NCBI GenBank assembly: GCA_030522415.1
Contig: CM060112.1
Location: 17,105,227 to 17,169,226, forward strand
Source: Channallabes apus
Taxonomy: Eukaryota; Chordata; Actinopteri; Siluriformes; Clariidae
DNA: 64,000 bases
Reading direction: 5' to 3'
Shown here: positions 30,231-40,206 of the stretch, one piece after another
How positions within the stretch are numbered: the stretch's first letter is position 1
Layout of the letters: every line of letters begins with the position of its first letter
Notes under the pieces: model-generated
Database searches by the model: none
Told to the model about the DNA's origin: nothing
Seen by the model: only the letters and a program-made list of their open reading frames with translations
Position numbers and translations under genes: made by a program

Positions 30231-31028
30231 ATGGCTACCAGGAGTGTTAAAGCCGTGAAAAAGGACGACACTGCGACCCCTCTAACAGTCGAGGCTATCT
30301 CTGCGCTGTTAGAGCAACACCGTGATTCGTTAGCGGCGGAGTTTAAATCATCGTTTAGTTTATTAGAAATTAAACTGGACCAGATTCAGGCCCAAGTAGC
30401 GGACCATGGACAGCGCTTACCGTCATTAGAACTCGCTACAGACGACCTGAGTCAGCGTGTGACGGAGCTGGAGAACATCTGCTCCGGACTTCGGGAAAAC
30501 AACTTAAAGTTAACGTCCAAGGTTGTAGACTTAGAAGGCCGGAGCAGGAGACAAAACCTGCGTGTCCTGGGTCTCCCGGAAGGTTCTGAAGGTGGACTCC
30601 CTACCGAGTTTTTCTCCAAGTTTCTGTGCGAGGTGTTTGGGACTGAAACACTGCCTTCCCCGCCGGAGATTGACCGAGCCCACCGAATACCTGCATCTAA
30701 ACCCGCTTCAGGACAGAGACCTCGGCCCGTCATTCTCCGCGTGCACCGGTACCAGGTGAAAGATCTTCTGATTCGGGAGGCTCGGCGGAGAGGGAAGCTG
30801 GAATACCGCGGTCAGCAGCTCCGCATAGTGGAAGACTACACTCCCGAAGTTTTAAACCAGCGAGCCGAGTATAGAGGAGTGATGTCGGAGTTATACAGCC
30901 GTGGTCTCCGGCCTTCTCTGCTGTATCCAGCGCGGCTCCGGATCACTCTGTCTACCGGACAGAAGAAGTGGCTCCGCTCGGTAGAAGAGGCGCAGAAACA
31001 CATAGACAGTCTGCCGAAAACTACGTAG
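30231..31028 (+). CDS. LINE ORF1 protein (L1 ORF1p-like nucleic-acid chaperone)
   Basis: 265 codons from ATG at 30231 (MATRSVKAVKKDD). An upstream in-frame extension exists, but its ATG context and conservation are less convincing. Residues about 20-105 are heptad-like and should form a coiled coil for trimerisation. RRQNLRVLGLPEG begins the RRM-like domain. The C-terminal domain contains RPRPVILRVHRYQVKDLLIR, then LRIVEDYTPEVLNQRAEYRG and SLLYPARLRITL, the pattern of L1 ORF1p. The reading frame is fully open. The role (binding LINE RNA in cytoplasmic particles) is from the family. Confidence 0.9.
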   Translation: MATRSVKAVKKDDTATPLTVEAISALLEQHRDSLAAEFKSSFSLLEIKLDQIQAQVADHGQRLPSLELATDDLSQRVTELENICSGLRENNLKLTSKVVDLEGRSRRQNLRVLGLPEGSEGGLPTEFFSKFLCEVFGTETLPSPPEIDRAHRIPASKPASGQRPRPVILRVHRYQVKDLLIREARRRGKLEYRGQQLRIVEDYTPEVLNQRAEYRGVMSELYSRGLRPSLLYPARLRITLSTGQKKWLRSVEEAQKHIDSLPKTT

Positions 31029-31454
31029 TGCACTATATTATTATTATTATTATTATTTTAATACGCGATACTACAGTTCTCAGGAAAGTACCATTTTTAA
31101 CCTAAAATCTGGCCATGTTTACGTCTTTCCCGGTAAGAGTGTTGTGTTAAACTTGTGAAGGGGTTATTATTATTATTTTTATATTACTATTTTTTCTATT
31201 TTTAATCACGTGTGATTTACGTTTGTATATTTAGAGTTACAATGCGACGTGGGGGGAGGGGTGGTGGTGGTGTGTTTTTCTCTCATTGGGAGATTTCAGT
31301 ATTGGAGTGTGGAAATGTTTTATTTATATATTTAATTATTAGTTTCTGTAAGTTGTGTCGGAGCAGAAGATGGGGTGGTTAGCGGCAGGAGGATTTGTTG
31401 GGTGGAAGATGGAGGAATGGAAGAGCTTGCTGCTGTGTTTGTTAGCAGCTATCT

Positions 31455-31560
31455 TTGTTTGTTGGGGTGTAGTGGGGTGTGTGGGGGAGGGGTGTGGGGG
31501 GCAGGGGTGTGGGGGGGAGGGGTGTGTGAGGGAGGGGTGTGTGGGGCAGGGGTGGGGGAT
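31455..31560 (+). repeat. G-rich imperfect repeat between LINE ORFs
   Basis: Repeats of AGGGGTGTGGGGG type are present, with more than ten runs of three or more G on the sense strand. This is strong G-quadruplex potential, in the spacer between ORF1 and ORF2. Confidence 0.85.
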
Positions 31561-31691
31561 CTCCAAAGCCAGTATTGTGTTAGTTCTTTGTATACTGTGT
31601 ATTTTTAACACGTTGTTCTGTGTTTTACACTTTAAGGCTGACGTTAGGCATCTTATTCATGTTTATCTACCTGCATTTTCTCTCAGGGAGA

Positions 31692-34600
31692 ATGAATAGT
31701 TCTTTAAACTTTGTGAGCTGGAATGTTAAGGGTTTAAACCATCCGGTGAAGAGAAGGAAGGTGCTCTCACACCTTAAACAACTTAACACTGCAATCGCAT
31801 TTTTACAAGAAACTCACATTCGCAGTTCTGATAATTCTCGCCTTATGTCACGTTGGTGTGGGCAGCACTACCACTCAACCTTTCAGGCCAAAGCTAGGGG
31901 TGTCTCGATTCTCATTAACCCAAACATCTCTTTTGAGCATCATAATGTTATTACGGATATACAAGGTCGTTATATCATTGTTTCAGGGAAGTTATTTAAT
32001 ACTAATGTAGTGTTGGCTAATTTATATGCCCCTAATTATGACGATGTCTCCTTCTTTGAACATTTTTTCTCTCTTCTACCTGATCTGAGCTCATACTCTC
32101 TCATATTAGGGGGAGACTTTAACTGCTGTTTAGATCCATCACTTGACAGGTCATCTCCCAATCCTATACCTCTGAGTAAATCCGCTACGCTACTTCAGTC
32201 CTATCTCTGCAGCTTTGGTATCTCTGACATATGGCGCTTCCTTAATTCAAAAAAGAGAGAATACTCCTTTTTCTCACATGTTCATCATACTTTCTCCAGA
32301 ATTGATTATTTCTTTATAGATAATCAACTGATCCCAATGGTTACTTCTTGTGCTTATCAGAGCATTGTGATATCAGATCATGCTCCAGTTGTTATGTCTA
32401 TAAAACTCCCCGATCTCCCTCAAGTTACTAAACATTGGCGCTTTAATTCATCGTTGCTGATGGAGGACGATTTTGTAAAATTTATGGAAGACCAGATCGT
32501 TTTTTTCTTCACCACAAATGAAACACCTGAAGTGTCACGTTTGGTTGTTTGGGATGCTCTGAAAGCCTACCTCAGGGGACAGATAATTTCATACACTGCA
32601 AATATGAAAAGGAAGGCATATAAAGAACGAAAAGATTTGACCAACCAAATTAAAGAAATTGACCAGCAGTATGCTCTATTTAAAAACCCCGATCTCTATA
32701 AAAAACGCGTAGAAGTGCAAACTAAGTTTGAACTTATTTCAACGCATGTAATTGAACGGCAATTATTAAAGAGTAGGAGCCAATTTTACATTCATGGTGA
32801 CAAATCTGGGAAACTTTTAGCTAATCAGTTAAAAGGATTTAGAGCACAGCAACAAATTACGAAAATTCGGATGGAGGATGGTACCATCACTACGGACCAT
32901 TCTAAAATTAATGATGCATTCAGGAATTTTTATTCTCGATTATATACTTCTGAGTTCCCAAAGGACCATAGTGCAGTTGAGAATTTCTTGACTCAACTAA
33001 ATATCCCAACACTGTCCCCTGATTCTAGATTAAGATTAGAAGAGCCCATATCACAAGAGGAAATCAGTTCAGCTATCTCCTCATTGCAATCTGGTAAGTC
33101 CCCGGGTCCTGACGGGTTCCCTGCAGAGTTTTTTAAATTATTCTCCTCATACCTTGCACCACAACTAGCTTTGGTTCTATCTGAATCTTTCAAGCAAGGT
33201 AAGATGCCTGCGTCATTTAATGAGGCTCGCATCACCCTCATAGCAAAGAAGGATAAGGACCCAACAGAGTGCTCCTCATATAGACCAATCTCTCTTCTTA
33301 ATGTGGATGTTAAAATCCTTGCTAAAGTCTTGGCTCGTAGATTAGAGAATGTTCTACCCTCAATTATATCTGAGGACCAGACCGGTTTTGTTAAAAATCG
33401 TTATTCTTACTTTAACATTCGACGCCTTATGGATATCTTGTACACACCATCAGAGGAGACCCCTGAGTGTGTCCTTTCTTTGGATGCTGAAAAGGCTTTT
33501 GATCGTGTGGAATGGGAGTATTTATTCAGGGCTTTAGAAAAATTTAATTTTGGTCCAAGTTTTATCACTTGGGTTAAATTATTATATTCAAGCCCCACTG
33601 CCTCAGTTCTGACAAATGCTCAACAGTCTCAACCATTCAGTCTTCAGCGGGGAACTCGTCAGGGATGTCCCCTTAGCCCATTGCTCTTTAACCTCGCCAT
33701 TGAGCCACTAGCAATTGCATTCCGAAGCTGTAGAGATATATCTGGGATTTGGAGGCAGGGAGAAGAACATAAAGTTTCCCTTTATGCAGATGATCTTCTA
33801 CTTTTTTTATCGAATCCAGTCTCCTCTCTGCCACCTGTGCTGTCATTGCTCAGGGAATTTAGCTATTTTTCAGGATATAAATTAAATTTGCACAAAAGTG
33901 AACTTTTTCTGCTAGATAATACAGCAGTAACAACTGGTATGCACAATTTCCCATTCAACATTGTGAAAAATCAGTTTACCTATCTTGGTATTACAATCAC
34001 AAGGAAACATAAACACCTCTTTAAAGAAAATTTTATTAGGTTGTTGAACCAAACAAGAAAGGACTTGGGACGATGGTCACCACTTTCCATGTCCCTGGTG
34101 GGCCGCATTAATGCCATTAAAATGAGTATTCTCCCTAAATTTTTATATCTCTTTCAGTCTGTACCTGTTTTTATTCCCAAATCTTACTTTGGCGCGTTAG
34201 ACTCAATTATATCTTCTTACCTTTGGAAAGGTAAACATCCACGATTGAATAAGTCCCTACTTCAAAGATCTAAAAGAGACGGTGGCATGGCTCTACCTAA
34301 TTTTCGTTTCTACTACTGGGCAGCAAACATTCGATCTGTCATCTTTTGGTCATATTTTCATAACCAACCTAATCGGCCTGCCTGGGTGGAAATGGAGATA
34401 AAGTCTGTCAAAAATCTCTCTGTCTCTGCACTCCTTGGATCTGCTCTCCCCATCCCCTCAATTAAATTAATCAATAACTCAGTAGTGGTGCATACCTTGA
34501 GAGTGTGGGCTCAGTTCAGAAAGCACAGCGGCCTTCTGGGCTTTTCTCTGTCCAGTCCTATCGTCTCTAACCATCTCTTCCAACCTTCTTTACATGACTC

Positions 34601-35474
34601 AGTGTTTCAGGAATGGTACAATAAGGGCATCAAGCTTTGCAAAAACCTGTTCGTTGACCATAAGTTTGCATCATTTGAACAGCTTTCCGAAAGGTTTAAC
34701 TTACCCAATTCTCATTTTTTCAGATATCTGCAAGTAAGACACTTCATTCGCTCTTTAATACCAAATTTCCCTGAGGCTCCTGCTGCAAACATTCTAGATA
34801 ACCTCCTCTGTTTGTCTCCGCTGCGTAAAGGCCTAATATCCACTATTTATGGTGGATTGATGGCTTCGAGTCACACCCCTCTGTGTAAAATTAAAACTGC
34901 TTGGGAGAACGATTTAAATCTGTCACTATCAGATGATACTTGGAATTCTATTCTTAAACTTATCAACTCAACCTCCTTATGTGCCCGCCACTCTTTATTA
35001 CAGTTTAAGGTTGTACACAGGGCTCATTTCTCTAAACTTAAACTCTCCCGTTTCTACCCAGACATTGATCCTTGCTGTAATAAATGTAAAAGCGGAGAGG
35101 CGTCTCTTATTCATATGTACTGGACATGCCCGAATTTGGAAAAATTCTGGAGGGATGTTTTTAAGACCCTGTCCTTCATATTGAATTGCAATCTTGAACC
35201 AGACCCTCTGATTGCTCTTTTTGGTGTCACTGGAGAAGAGGGTAAGAGTCTAAGTCCAGCCAAAAAGAGATTGTTATCTTTTGCGACACTCCTGGCCAGG
35301 CGTTCTCTTTTATTCAAGTGGAAGGATGCCACGTCACCCACTCACGCCCAGTGGCTCAGAGATATTATGTCCTGTCTGTCCCTGGAGAAGATTCATTACT
35401 CAATTCAGTACTCAGACTTTAAATTTCAACAGGTGTGGGGGCCCTTCCTTCACTTTTTTCATATACATTTATAG
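31692..35474 (+). CDS. LINE ORF2 protein (endonuclease and reverse transcriptase), intact
   Basis: 1260 codons, start MNSSLNFVSWNVKGLNHPVK. It carries an APE-type endonuclease with catalytic residues in place: N11, E40 (LQETH), Y112 (LYAPN), D142/N144 (GGDFN), D205 (RIDYFF), D229/H230 (SDHAP). It has a reverse transcriptase with KSPGPDGFPAEFF, motif A (LDAEKAFDRVEW), motif B (RGTRQGCPLSPLLFNLAIEP) and the motif C catalytic YADD at residues 698-701. Near residue 1127 a CCNKCKSGEASLIHMYWTC zinc-knuckle-like motif follows. There is no stop or frameshift, and the length is typical of L1/Tx1. The ATG fits the conserved N-terminus; the frame is open 72 nt upstream, where the track begins at 31620. 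The product nicks the target DNA and copies the LINE RNA there. Confidence 0.95.
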   Translation: MNSSLNFVSWNVKGLNHPVKRRKVLSHLKQLNTAIAFLQETHIRSSDNSRLMSRWCGQHYHSTFQAKARGVSILINPNISFEHHNVITDIQGRYIIVSGKLFNTNVVLANLYAPNYDDVSFFEHFFSLLPDLSSYSLILGGDFNCCLDPSLDRSSPNPIPLSKSATLLQSYLCSFGISDIWRFLNSKKREYSFFSHVHHTFSRIDYFFIDNQLIPMVTSCAYQSIVISDHAPVVMSIKLPDLPQVTKHWRFNSSLLMEDDFVKFMEDQIVFFFTTNETPEVSRLVVWDALKAYLRGQIISYTANMKRKAYKERKDLTNQIKEIDQQYALFKNPDLYKKRVEVQTKFELISTHVIERQLLKSRSQFYIHGDKSGKLLANQLKGFRAQQQITKIRMEDGTITTDHSKINDAFRNFYSRLYTSEFPKDHSAVENFLTQLNIPTLSPDSRLRLEEPISQEEISSAISSLQSGKSPGPDGFPAEFFKLFSSYLAPQLALVLSESFKQGKMPASFNEARITLIAKKDKDPTECSSYRPISLLNVDVKILAKVLARRLENVLPSIISEDQTGFVKNRYSYFNIRRLMDILYTPSEETPECVLSLDAEKAFDRVEWEYLFRALEKFNFGPSFITWVKLLYSSPTASVLTNAQQSQPFSLQRGTRQGCPLSPLLFNLAIEPLAIAFRSCRDISGIWRQGEEHKVSLYADDLLLFLSNPVSSLPPVLSLLREFSYFSGYKLNLHKSELFLLDNTAVTTGMHNFPFNIVKNQFTYLGITITRKHKHLFKENFIRLLNQTRKDLGRWSPLSMSLVGRINAIKMSILPKFLYLFQSVPVFIPKSYFGALDSIISSYLWKGKHPRLNKSLLQRSKRDGGMALPNFRFYYWAANIRSVIFWSYFHNQPNRPAWVEMEIKSVKNLSVSALLGSALPIPSIKLINNSVVVHTLRVWAQFRKHSGLLGFSLSSPIVSNHLFQPSLHDSVFQEWYNKGIKLCKNLFVDHKFASFEQLSERFNLPNSHFFRYLQVRHFIRSLIPNFPEAPAANILDNLLCLSPLRKGLISTIYGGLMASSHTPLCKIKTAWENDLNLSLSDDTWNSILKLINSTSLCARHSLLQFKVVHRAHFSKLKLSRFYPDIDPCCNKCKSGEASLIHMYWTCPNLEKFWRDVFKTLSFILNCNLEPDPLIALFGVTGEEGKSLSPAKKRLLSFATLLARRSLLFKWKDATSPTHAQWLRDIMSCLSLEKIHYSIQYSDFKFQQVWGPFLHFFHIHL

Positions 35475-35800
35475 TTTGATTCCTGTCTTATTTAATTACT
35501 TGTTTGTTTGCTTTCTTTCCCCTTTTTATTCCTCTTTATTTATTTTTTTTTTGCACGTAGAACCAAAAAACTTCCAGCTCCATATTCTTTTTTCTTTTTT
35601 GGTTTCTCTCAATGCCTGGCGTTTAGCCTTTCATATCTTTGTAAAACTGGCTTGGAGTCGGGGAGGGACGGGGTGGGTGTTATAGGGTTTATAAGGGGAT
35701 TATAAAACTTGCATTAAAATATTACATGTTTACCCTGTTTTATCCCTGTTAAAATCAATAAAAATATTGTTGAAAGAAACACTCCAAATAGGAGCATATA

Positions 35801-37419
35801 CAACCCCTGGCAAAAATGATGGAATCACCCCTCTCAGAAGATGTTCATTCAAATGTTTAATTGTGTAGAAAAAAAAACAAGCACATACATGCCACAAAAC
35901 TATTTTCACTCAACAATCCAAACTTCTGGCTGTATAAAACACTTAAAAAAAAACAAAGAAAGATAACTATAGTCAACGACAACTGTTTTGACAACTCAAA
36001 CAGAGGAAAAAAATATGGAATCACCATGCACTTTGCATTTCTAAAACAAATACCTGTATCTGATTACAACTGCTAATTAGTCTACAGTTAAAAAGAATGC
36101 TTGCACACATTAGGTATGTGTTGAACCAAGATGATTGACATAACTCATAGCTCCAACACGAGAGATGTCAGTTGAAACAAAGGAGAGAATTATCAAACTT
36201 CTTGAAGAAGGTAAATCTTCATGGAATGTTGCAAAAGATGTTGGTTGTTCCCAGTCAGCTGTGTCTAAAATCTGGACCAAGTACAAATCAAATGGAAAGG
36301 TTGTAAAAGGGAAGCGTACTGGTAGACCAAGAAAGACATCAAAGCGCCAAGACAGAAAACTTAAAGCAATATGCCTTGAAAACAGAAAATGCACAACAAA
36401 ACAAATGAGGAACAAATGGGCAGAAAGTGGAGTCAATGTCTGTGACCGGACAGTAAGAAATCGCCTAAAAGAAATGGGATTTACATACAGAAAAGCCAAA
36501 AGAAAACCATCATTAACATCTAAACAGAAAAAAAACAAGGGTTCAGTGGGCTAAAGAAAGACAATCTTGGACTGCGGATGACTGGATGAGAGTTAGATTC
36601 AGTGATGGATCATGAATCTGCATTGCGCAGGGTGATGATGCTGGAACTTTTGTTTGGTGCCGTTCCAATGAAATTTATAAAGATAACTGCCTGAAGAAAA
36701 CATGCAAATTTCCACAATCATTATTGATATGGGGTTGTATGTTAGGTAAAGGTATGGGAGACATGACAGTCATTACATCATCTATAAATGCACATGTTTA
36801 TGTTGAGATTTTGGACACTTTTCCTATTCCATCAGTTGAAAGGATGTTTGGTGATGGTAGCATCATTTTTCAGGATGATAATGCATCATAGTGCCATAGG
36901 GCAAAATCTGTGAAAACATTCCTACAGGAAAGACATATAATGTCAATGGCATGGCCTGCAAATAGTCCGGACCTTAATCCAATTGAAAATCTGTGGTGGA
37001 AATTAAAGAAAATGGTCCACGACAAGGCTCCAACCTGTAAAGCTGATCTGGCAACTGCAATAAGACAAAGCTGGAGACAGACTGATGAAGTATACTGTTG
37101 GACATTAGTTAAATCCAGGCCTCAGAGAATTCAAGCTGTTATAAAAGCCAGAGGTGGTGCAACAAAGTACAAGTAGTGTTTTTATTTGGTGATTCCATAT
37201 TTTTTTCCTCTGTTTGAGTTGTTAAAACAGTTGTCGTTGACTATAGTTATCTTTTTTTTTTTTTTTTTTAAAGTGTTTTATACAGCCAGAAGTTTGGATT
37301 GTTGAGTGAAAATAGTTTTGTCGCATGTACAGTATGTGCTTGTTTTTTTTTCTACACAATTAAACATTTGAATGAACATCTTCTGAGAGGGATGATTCCA
37401 TAATTTTTGCCAGGGGTTA
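35801..37419 (+). mobile_element. Tc1-like transposon (fourth family)
   Basis: TA at 35799-35800 precedes CAACCCCTGGCAAAAATGAT. The right end is the inverted copy GCCAGGGGTTA with no clean TA after it. The inverted repeats extend over about 200 bp, including TCAGAAGATGTTCATTCAAA and GACAACTGTTTTGACAACTC with counterparts near 37190-37390. It lies 11 bp downstream of the LINE duplication. Confidence 0.88.
36165..37176 (+). pseudogene. Tc1-like transposase with frameshift and stops
   Basis: MSVETKERIIKLLEEGKSSW and KDVGCSQSAVSKIWTKYKSN give the helix-turn-helix; GKRTGRPRKTSKRQDRKLKA follows. The frame is lost near 36540 at an A-rich run. The catalytic region then reads RFSDGS (a stop replaces the residue after the first Asp region), IIFQDDNAS (stop again) and [20 protein letters not shown]. 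The C-terminal KPRPQR/IQAVIKARGGATKYK-like tail ends at 37176. Clearly inactive. Confidence 0.88.
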
Positions 37420-37632
37420 TTATTTTTTTTTTTTTTACACAGTTATTACACTTTTTAAAAACTCGAATCAAGTTATAGCAGCAGTTTGTAGATTTATGTT
37501 TCCTTTAAAGATGTCAGTTGTCCGTCAGAACAGAATACTTTGTCATGTTAGTGTGTATAGATTTTTAGGCCCCTCTGTAGTGTGCACTAATTAAGAACAG
37601 CTGTGTTCAATCAGACCTCAGGTGAACGTGAC

Positions 37633-37651
37633 GCATGCTGGGAGTTGTAGT
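37633..37651 (-). promoter_or_regulatory. ZNF143/Staf-type motif
   Basis: GCATGCTGGGAGTTGTAGT is the complement of ACTACAACTCCCAGCATGC, the ZNF143 SBS consensus. It lies 333 bp upstream of the tRNA gene with no protein gene start close by. Confidence 0.55.
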
Positions 37652-37983
37652 TCTTGTGGTGATGTTTGCTTACAGAGAAACATTTCTGAAACTGTTCCAC
37701 TGCTTAGTAATCAATTAATTAATCAATTGCTTAGTAATAAGTTACCAATTGTTTTATTAATTCGTATTTACTTTAAATACCATTTTCTTTTCCTTCAAAT
37801 ATGAAACGAATTTTACTGCAGTACAAAGATTACTGAATTAAAAGAAACTCTCACGAGATTCGCCTTGTCAGGGACTCTTTTAGCGCGATATAAACAGAAT
37901 AACAATGTACATGTATGTGTTGAGTTTGTTCTAATGTATCAACGTTACATTGAAATTGTAAAGGAACGACTGTGTGTTCATGT

Positions 37984-38065
37984 GTTGTCGTGGCCGAGTG
38001 GTTAAGGCGATGGACTAGAAATCCATTGGGGTCTCCCCGCGCAGGTTCGAATCCTGCCGACAACG
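37984..38065 (+). tRNA. tRNA-Ser (anticodon AGA)
   Basis: The 82-nt gene folds into a cloverleaf. The acceptor arms GTTGTCG and CGACAAC pair fully, followed by discriminator G. The anticodon stem ATGGA/TCCAT carries the loop CTAGAAA with AGA at 38017-38019. A long variable arm (GGGGTCTCCCC region) marks a serine tRNA. The TTCGAAT T-loop is present, as are box A (TGGCCGAGTGG) and box B (GGTTCGAATCC). CCA is not encoded, as is normal. It looks fully functional. Confidence 0.97.
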
Positions 38066-38068
38066 GAG

Positions 38069-38073
38069 TTTTT
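38069..38073 (+). terminator. Pol III terminator of tRNA-Ser
   Basis: TTTTT lies 3 nt after the mature tRNA end, a standard RNA polymerase III stop. Confidence 0.85.
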
Positions 38074-38099
38074 ATTATTATTATTATTTTTTTTACTTC

Positions 38100-40160
38100 T
38101 TCTATTAATACTGATTAATAAACATAAATATGCCGCATTAATTGACACTTTCTAAGTGAAAATGTAATATTCGCGAAATAATTTCGAACACTACAAAACA
38201 AACCGCAAATATAAATAGACCAGCGTCACAAGCAGTGCACGGCGTTTCATGTACAACAAGCGTACAGTATACACTCATCATTTAGACTTGAATGCAAAAA
38301 CAAAATCCTACACTTATAAATCCTACGTTTATTGTGAAATAATAAAATCATATATATGAACTATTTAGTTATTTTGGACCTTTTTTCTAGTGTTGTTTCT
38401 TCTTAGTCAATAAATTATTCAAACAATAATACTATTAAACTTGAATGTATTTGTTTTGTTCTTCTTATGTTGAACAGTCGACCACTCATGTTTTATCAAT
38501 GTGACTATGATGTTCAATTACAGTATTTATAACACCCGCATTGCCTTAACTTTTAACTGGTGAACGTTATGAGTTAAAATGGGCACCAGGAGGCGCTAAT
38601 GCGCACGTCTGTCCTTTTTTTTTTTTCCACGCACGAGCTCCGAGAAAGCCCCTGCCTGCAGCGCCACCCTAGCTTGCTGCCACCGTGTGGTGAAATCGAG
38701 TAATTACTTTTAAAAGATGTAAGTTTTCGTTGAAAGTAAATGTAAAGTTTGTTTATAACGTTTATAATAATTCATTATTTTATCGGAATATTAAACCTTT
38801 TACAAAACACAAGATTTATCCACAATATATAGTGTAAAAATCAGAAATCTAATGAAAAACGCATTTTTAAAATATATTATTTGACTATAGCTGGCTTTTA
38901 CTTACCCACAGAATTTAAAAGGTTTTAAATGTCTTTTTTTTCAGTATGCACTTTACCTCATAAGTGATGGGGAATTTGACTTCACAGAGGTACTGCACAT
39001 CAGTAAATGATGTTTCTTAAAATGATTTGTACTTGTAAATCTCACTATTTTTCTGCTCAGATGGACATGGAGGTCACGAGGAGATGCTGCAGGCGGCTCA
39101 TTGAAACCTACACAGCATAATATGTACAATATTTACATTTTGTAATTAACCTCAATTGTATAACCATTTTCTTGGGTACTGGAATTCTGTCACATAGGAC
39201 ATGTGCTCCTTAGATTCAATTTTATTTATTATTATTATTACTATTATTATTATCCTGGGAGTGGATCAAACAAGTTGACCGCACAGAGGCATCAGGATCT
39301 GCACACGGACAAAGCGGCAGGTAAACCTCTTCAGCCATCTATTATTTATATACAGCAAATAAAACTAAAATTCAGTTTGGCCTGTCGCTGGTGTCTGGGC
39401 AGCCGGTGTAGTGGGCGTCTCTCGCAGTGTAACAGTAGACGGTCATCATCACTGTTTGTGTCATACTGTGAGGTAATAATATATCTGCCGAAACATTGGA
39501 GCAGTGTGAGGAGAACCAGCGAGTACCCTCACCAGACAAGGCAATGTCCCACCCACACAAGTCTACTATTGTCCAATTTTGAGAGTCCATGTGAACTGTA
39601 ACCTAAGTTTCCTGTTCTTAGGTGACAGAAGTGTCACCCGGTGAGATCTGCTGCAGGTTATCTGGTTCAAATGGTTGTGGTTTTCGATGGCAGATGGTCA
39701 AATGTCCCACTTCCTCTTTGGTGTTTCAATATGAATTGAATTTCCACCATAAGTTTACACAGAATAAGCACTATAATCATTCTTGCGGGCAGTGAAAAAA
39801 AATCTGCTAATGAATTTACCTCAATATTCCACCATGTGACAGACTAAGCATTTTTTTTATGAATGTCTGGATTTAAAAAATAAATAAATAAATAAATAAA
39901 ATAAAAATTCATATGCTCAAAGTATCGAAAAATATAACTCCCCAATACACCAGTTACATGAATTAAATTAATTCCTTCTAACCGACATGGAAAAGGAAAT
40001 ACATATTCAAAGTCAAAACATATAATTCAGAAATCAACACATCTTAGCCTGGTTGTCCAAAGAGTTATTTTTCAAGACATTAAATATTTTTTGCATAGCA
40101 TTAACCCACTAAAAAGAAAAATAATATAAATAAAAATATCAATCAAGACAAAACCCACTC
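38100..40160. other. Intergenic DNA between tRNA-Ser and NOL11 3' end
   Basis: AT-rich, with (ATT)n at about 39226-39254 and an AAATA run near 39880. No exon with support was seen. A 132-codon ORF at 39203 begins in the (ATT)n tract and has no recognisable domain. Confidence 0.6.
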
Positions 40161-40178
40161 ATTGAAGGTCATCATTGT

Positions 40179-40184
40179 TTTATT
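40179..40184 (-). promoter_or_regulatory. nol11: NOL11 polyadenylation signal
   Basis: TTTATT on the plus strand is AATAAA on the minus strand, 23 nt after the NOL11 stop codon. This implies a 3' UTR of only about 40-50 nt. Confidence 0.75.
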
Positions 40185-40206
40185 AAAAAGCGTCTGTACA
40201 AGTCGA

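Larger units (their letters stand above)
30071..35774 (+). mobile_element. Full-length L1/Tx1-type LINE with perfect 15-bp target-site duplication
   Basis: AGAAACACTCCAAAT stands immediately before (30056-30070) and after (35775-35789) the element with no mismatch. The 5704-bp unit contains a 160-bp leader, ORF1, a 663-bp inter-ORF region, ORF2 and a 300-bp 3' UTR ending AATCAATAAAAATATTGTTG. The complete 5' end, two open ORFs and perfect duplication indicate a young insertion. The 3' end has only a short A-rich tail rather than a long poly(A). Confidence 0.95.

Noticed and set aside
39203..39601. 132-codon ORF with poly-Tyr
   Set aside because: It starts in an (ATT)n run and shows no domain or splice context.
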